NCBI GenBank assembly: GCA_021799945.1
Contig: JAJYZK010000139.1
Coordinates: forward strand, 1 to 7,622
DNA from: Acidobacteriota bacterium
GTDB lineage: Bacteria; Acidobacteriota; Terriglobia; Terriglobales; Acidobacteriaceae
Reading direction: 5' to 3'
Length of the DNA stretch: 7,622 nucleotides
Below, piece by piece: positions 5,159 to 7,622 of the stretch (its first letter is position 1; each line of letters starts with the position of its first letter). The notes under the pieces were generated by a model. That model did not search any database. It saw only the letters and a program-made list of their open reading frames with translations, and was not told where the DNA came from. A program made the position numbers and the translations under genes.

Positions 5159-5674
5159 ATGCAAACCCCATCGCTTCGTCTCCTGCCCTTTTTCCTCGGC
5201 GCGGCGTTGTTTGCCGTCCCCTCCACATCCTTCGCTGCGCCGCCGGCGGGCATTCCGGCTCCCCTGCCAAAGCGGGTGCGCCAGCCCACTCCGGAAAAAG
5301 TCGTCGCAGAGCACATGGCGGCATTCAGCTCCTGTGACTGGAACCGGCTGATGGCCCAGTTTCCCGACAACGTCGAGTTCTTCGCGCCGCACGGAATGAC
5401 GGTGATCGGCCGCAAGGCGCTGGGTGAAATGTTCGCCAAGGTGGTGAAGCCGCCGGCCCAGGGCGGGACCTGCGGATTGAAGGTGACCGCCGAGCACACC
5501 TTCGTGGTGGGCGACGTGATCAACGTGCAGTGGCGAGCGGATGCGCCCTTTCTGGCCGAGCCCTATCGGGGAGCGGATGCCTACGAAACCAGGGACGGCC
5601 TGATGGCGGCCCAGGTGACCACCTTCGATGCCGCGGAGCTCAAGATGAAGCGCGGCGCGGCGCCGAAACGGTAG
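5159..5674 (+). CDS. Secreted NTF2/SnoaL-like domain protein
   Basis: A 171-residue protein with an N-terminal Sec signal peptide: a short N-region with Arg7, a hydrophobic core at about 8-20 and a likely cut after SFA (residues 24-26). A Pro-rich linker (29-45) follows. From about 45 to 160 it has the layout of the NTF2-like (SnoaL/DUF4440) fold. The opening helix TPEKVVAEHMAAF (44-56) precedes a D-W pair and the VEFFAPHG strand (72-79). A second helix (GRKALGEMFAKVV) and long strands around VINVQWRADAP and MAAQVTTFD follow. Such domains serve as small-molecule binding pockets or enzymes of many kinds, so no function is assigned. Its only cysteines, Cys59 and Cys105, could form a disulfide outside the cytoplasm. 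The ATG lacks a ribosome binding site and may be leaderless. It converges with the minus-strand lipoprotein gene, leaving a 49-base gap. Confidence 0.75.
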   Translation: MQTPSLRLLPFFLGAALFAVPSTSFAAPPAGIPAPLPKRVRQPTPEKVVAEHMAAFSSCDWNRLMAQFPDNVEFFAPHGMTVIGRKALGEMFAKVVKPPAQGGTCGLKVTAEHTFVVGDVINVQWRADAPFLAEPYRGADAYETRDGLMAAQVTTFDAAELKMKRGAAPKR

Positions 5675-5723
5675 CTTGCGCCCTGCATTTCGCCGGCGCC
5701 CGGGAGGTCGGCATTTTTCCGGC

Positions 5724-7283
5724 TCAGCGCGCGAGGGTGGCCGTGCGCAGAAAGTCGAAGGTTCCCGAGCCGCTGACCTCAACATTCTGGAGCCGCCGGT
5801 TATGCACCAGAACCGCATCCAGGTACCAGAGATTGATCGAGGGCAGGTCGCGGGCGAGGATCTGCTGGATCCGGGCGTAGTCCGCCCGCCGCCGAGCCTG
5901 GTCGCCGGAGGCGCCGCCGTCCCGGATCAACGCATCGAGATCCGGATTGGAATATCGGCCGCGGTTGGCGCCATGCGGCGGAAACATGCTGGTGTCGAAG
6001 GCGTAACGGAAGATGTCCGGATCCTCGTTGCCGCCTACCCAGCGCAGGGTGTACATCTGGAAGGCGCCGCGGACGATGTCGGCGTAGAAGGTGGCGAATT
6101 CGAAGCTCCGCGGCTCCAGCGCGATGCCTGCCTGCCGCAGTTGCTGTTGCAGAATCAGGCCGAGAAGCCTGCTGCTCTCGTCGGTTGAGCTTTTGAAGCC
6201 AAGGTGAAAGCGAACTCCGTCCGGCCCGCGCCTCCATCCGGCGGCGTCCAGCAGGGAATTGGCCCGGGCCAGGTTGAAATCCCCGGCGGCGGTTGGACCG
6301 TTTTCCGGCGGGCTCCAGGCCCAATGATTCGGCGGCAGAAGGCTTTGCGCCAGCCGCGCCCGTCCCCGCCATAGCGACTGGATGATCAGTGGGCGATCGA
6401 TGGCGCTGGCGATGGCCTGACGAACTCGCACGTCGGCAAGAATTTTGTCCTGCGTGTTGAAGGCAAGATACTGCAGGCTTGTGCCCGGCGCGCTGTCGAT
6501 CTCCAGGTTCTTCCGCCGCGCCAGAGCGGCGAGCATGTCGGCGGTGAGGCAGTTGACACAGGCGTCCGCCGAGCCTTTTTCCAGCTCCAGGGCGCGGGTG
6601 ATGGCGTCCGGGACCACCGCGAATCGAACTCTGCGGATCGGCGGCGCCGGCTGCCAGGACTCGCCGCTGCGCTCTAGGACGACGTCCCTATCCTGCTGCT
6701 GGCTCACGAAGCGGAAGGGGCCGGTGCCGATGGGGTGCGCGCCGAAGTCCCTTCCGCTGCCCGCAGGAACGATGCCGACGGCCCCATCGGAGAGGTTCCA
6801 CAGCAGGGCGGCGTCCGGGGTCTTGAGATGAATGGCGACGGTGGCCGGATCGGGCGCATCCACCTCCGCCACGTGGGCGAAGGCCCCGCTTTTGGCCGTC
6901 AGCACCTCCCCATTGCGCATGGAGTCGAGCGTCCATTTAACGTCCCGCGAAGTGAGTGGACGGCCATCGTGGAAGCGGACGCCCGGCCGCAGATGGAAGA
7001 TGTAGGTGAGCGGGTCGGGCATGTCCCAGCTCTCGGCCAGCCACGGTTGCAAATGGAAGCGCTCGTCCTTGCGCACCAGGCCGTCGAAGATCAGGCTGTC
7101 GATATGTTCGGCCTGGGCGTCGATGCCGATGCGGGGATCGAGGCTGGTGGGGCTGCTCTCGATCAGGATGACGGCGGTGTCCGGCGAAGGCGGGGCGGCG
7201 CAGCCGGCGAGCCACAGGCCGCAGGCCAGCAACAGGGACGCCCAGATCCGAGGCGACCGAATCCCGTGGCCGCGCTGCTTCAT
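5724..7283 (-). CDS. ABC transporter substrate-binding lipoprotein, peptide family (SBP_bac_5)
   Basis: A 519-residue extracytoplasmic solute-binding protein of the oligopeptide/dipeptide/nickel class (family 5), which captures a ligand for an ABC importer. It starts with a lipoprotein signal: Lys2 and Arg4, a hydrophobic core at about 13-26, and lipobox LAGC with Cys28 as the lipidated residue. Family hallmarks follow: LIFDGLVR, LAESWD, then YIFHLRPGVRFHDGRPLTSRDVKW, the HPIGTGPFRFVS block, and VRQAIASAIDRPLI before a segment corresponding to the 'P..W' region. ATG 7283 gives a compact signal peptide; ATG 7298 is also possible and would overlap the upstream anmK by 8 bases. The open frame up to 7418 lies inside anmK and is not part of the gene. 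No permease or ATPase gene is in the window. Ligand is not readable from sequence; murein peptides are a guess from the neighbour. Confidence 0.9.
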   Translation of the reverse strand: MKQRGHGIRSPRIWASLLLACGLWLAGCAAPPSPDTAVILIESSPTSLDPRIGIDAQAEHIDSLIFDGLVRKDERFHLQPWLAESWDMPDPLTYIFHLRPGVRFHDGRPLTSRDVKWTLDSMRNGEVLTAKSGAFAHVAEVDAPDPATVAIHLKTPDAALLWNLSDGAVGIVPAGSGRDFGAHPIGTGPFRFVSQQQDRDVVLERSGESWQPAPPIRRVRFAVVPDAITRALELEKGSADACVNCLTADMLAALARRKNLEIDSAPGTSLQYLAFNTQDKILADVRVRQAIASAIDRPLIIQSLWRGRARLAQSLLPPNHWAWSPPENGPTAAGDFNLARANSLLDAAGWRRGPDGVRFHLGFKSSTDESSRLLGLILQQQLRQAGIALEPRSFEFATFYADIVRGAFQMYTLRWVGGNEDPDIFRYAFDTSMFPPHGANRGRYSNPDLDALIRDGGASGDQARRRADYARIQQILARDLPSINLWYLDAVLVHNRRLQNVEVSGSGTFDFLRTATLAR

Positions 7284-7290
7284 CGCCGGC

Positions 7291-7622
7291 TCAGGCATAG
7301 TGGATTTCGCCCAGAATCGCGGGCCGCGCCGCGCCGGTGGCCGCGGGCAGGTTGCCCGGCCTCCGATGCCAGGTCTGATAGGCCAGCAGGGCGAAGGCGG
7401 CGGCCTCCTTGGCTTCAATGGGCAGGCCGAGGCCGTCGCTCAACTGCACGCGGCAGCCCTCCGGCTCGAGCAGGTCGCGCAGCATGGCCAGGAGCGTCCG
7501 GTTGCGCGCGCCGCCGCCGGAGACGATAAAATCCACGGGCGCGGCGCCCATGCGTTCGCGGACGAAGGAGCGATACGCATGGCGCACGCTGGCCGCCGTC
7601 AGCGCAGTCGCCGTGGCCACGG
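7291..7622 (-). CDS. anmK: Anhydro-N-acetylmuramic acid kinase, C-terminal part
   Basis: About 110 C-terminal residues of AnmK; the N-terminus lies off the right edge. The enzyme hydrolyses the 1,6-anhydro ring of anhydro-MurNAc and phosphorylates it to MurNAc-6-phosphate in the cytoplasm, a step in reuse of cell-wall fragments. Visible family features are VDFIVSGGGARN, a phosphate/nucleotide-binding glycine turn of the ASKHA fold, followed by LGLPIEAKEAAAFALLAY. The ending NLPAATGA...AILGEI corresponds to the family's 'N-LP-x-x-TGA ... LG-x-I' tail. The fragment is intact to its TGA (7293-7291), with no frameshift. The next gene on this strand, for a substrate-binding lipoprotein, starts 7 bases downstream, or overlaps by 8 bases if ATG 7298 is used, so the two are very likely co-transcribed. 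Confidence 0.88.
   Translation of the reverse strand, partial: VATATALTAASVRHAYRSFVRERMGAAPVDFIVSGGGARNRTLLAMLRDLLEPEGCRVQLSDGLGLPIEAKEAAAFALLAYQTWHRRPGNLPAATGAARPAILGEIHYA

Noticed and set aside
5675..5723. Possible terminator between the convergent genes
   Set aside because: A T run (5714-5718) follows only a 4-bp GCCG/CGGC stem with a 13-base loop, too weak to call, although a terminator is expected here.
4820..5818. Minus-strand open frame of 332 codons opposite the NTF2-like gene
   Set aside because: No motif; it is antisense to a gene with a clear signal peptide and fold pattern and overlaps the 3' end of the lipoprotein gene on the same strand.
7284..7418. N-terminal extension of the lipoprotein frame
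   Set aside because: It would put about 45 Pro/Arg-rich residues before the lipoprotein signal peptide and overlap anmK by over 120 bases.
6735..7529. Plus-strand open frame of 264 codons opposite the lipoprotein gene and anmK
   Set aside because: The minus-strand frame has all the family 5 binding-protein hallmarks; this frame is a compositional shadow.

Overview
The window is GC-rich and gene-dense, with short intergenic gaps, ATGA/GTGA-type overlaps and ordinary housekeeping genes. It looks like chromosomal DNA of a high-GC Gram-negative-type bacterium: it carries phosphatidylethanolamine synthesis genes, a lipoprotein and a murein-recycling gene. My best guess is an Acidobacteriota relative of the Solibacter/Bryobacter kind. 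That guess rests on gene content and style only and no marker gene in the window proves it. I see no rRNA, tRNA, CRISPR array, transposase, integrase or phage gene.

Layout. Positions 1-156 hold the last 51 codons of a branched-chain amino-acid aminotransferase (ilvE). Positions 157-503 have no convincing gene but carry a nested inverted repeat built on TCCTTCG/CGAAGGA. A two-gene unit follows: tsaB (tRNA threonylcarbamoyladenosine synthesis) and rimI (protein N-acetyltransferase), overlapping by 4 bp. After a perfect 10-bp inverted repeat comes a lone 67-residue DUF465 protein with a strong ribosome binding site. A consensus TATAAT then precedes psd and pssA, which overlap by 4 bp, and a gene 19 bp further on for an aspartate-semialdehyde-dehydrogenase-like protein without the catalytic cysteine. 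Next is a secreted NTF2/SnoaL-like protein whose -10-like box sits so close to its ATG that a leaderless transcript is likely. On the minus strand, converging on it, lie a peptide-type ABC transporter substrate-binding lipoprotein and, upstream of that gene, the 3' part of anmK (anhydro-N-acetylmuramic acid kinase), which runs off the right edge.

How the genes work together. PssA makes phosphatidylserine from CDP-diacylglycerol and serine, and Psd decarboxylates it to phosphatidylethanolamine, so this pair is a complete two-step branch. TsaB and RimI both belong to the translation apparatus. AnmK and the adjacent peptide-binding lipoprotein suggest recovery of cell-wall fragments, with the lipoprotein possibly capturing murein peptides; this is inference from adjacency.

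I did not find a clearly new multi-gene system. The items most worth a second look are the cysteine-less Asd-like protein tied to the phospholipid genes, the anmK/substrate-binding-protein pair, the probable leaderless NTF2-like gene and the inverted-repeat element at 344-398.
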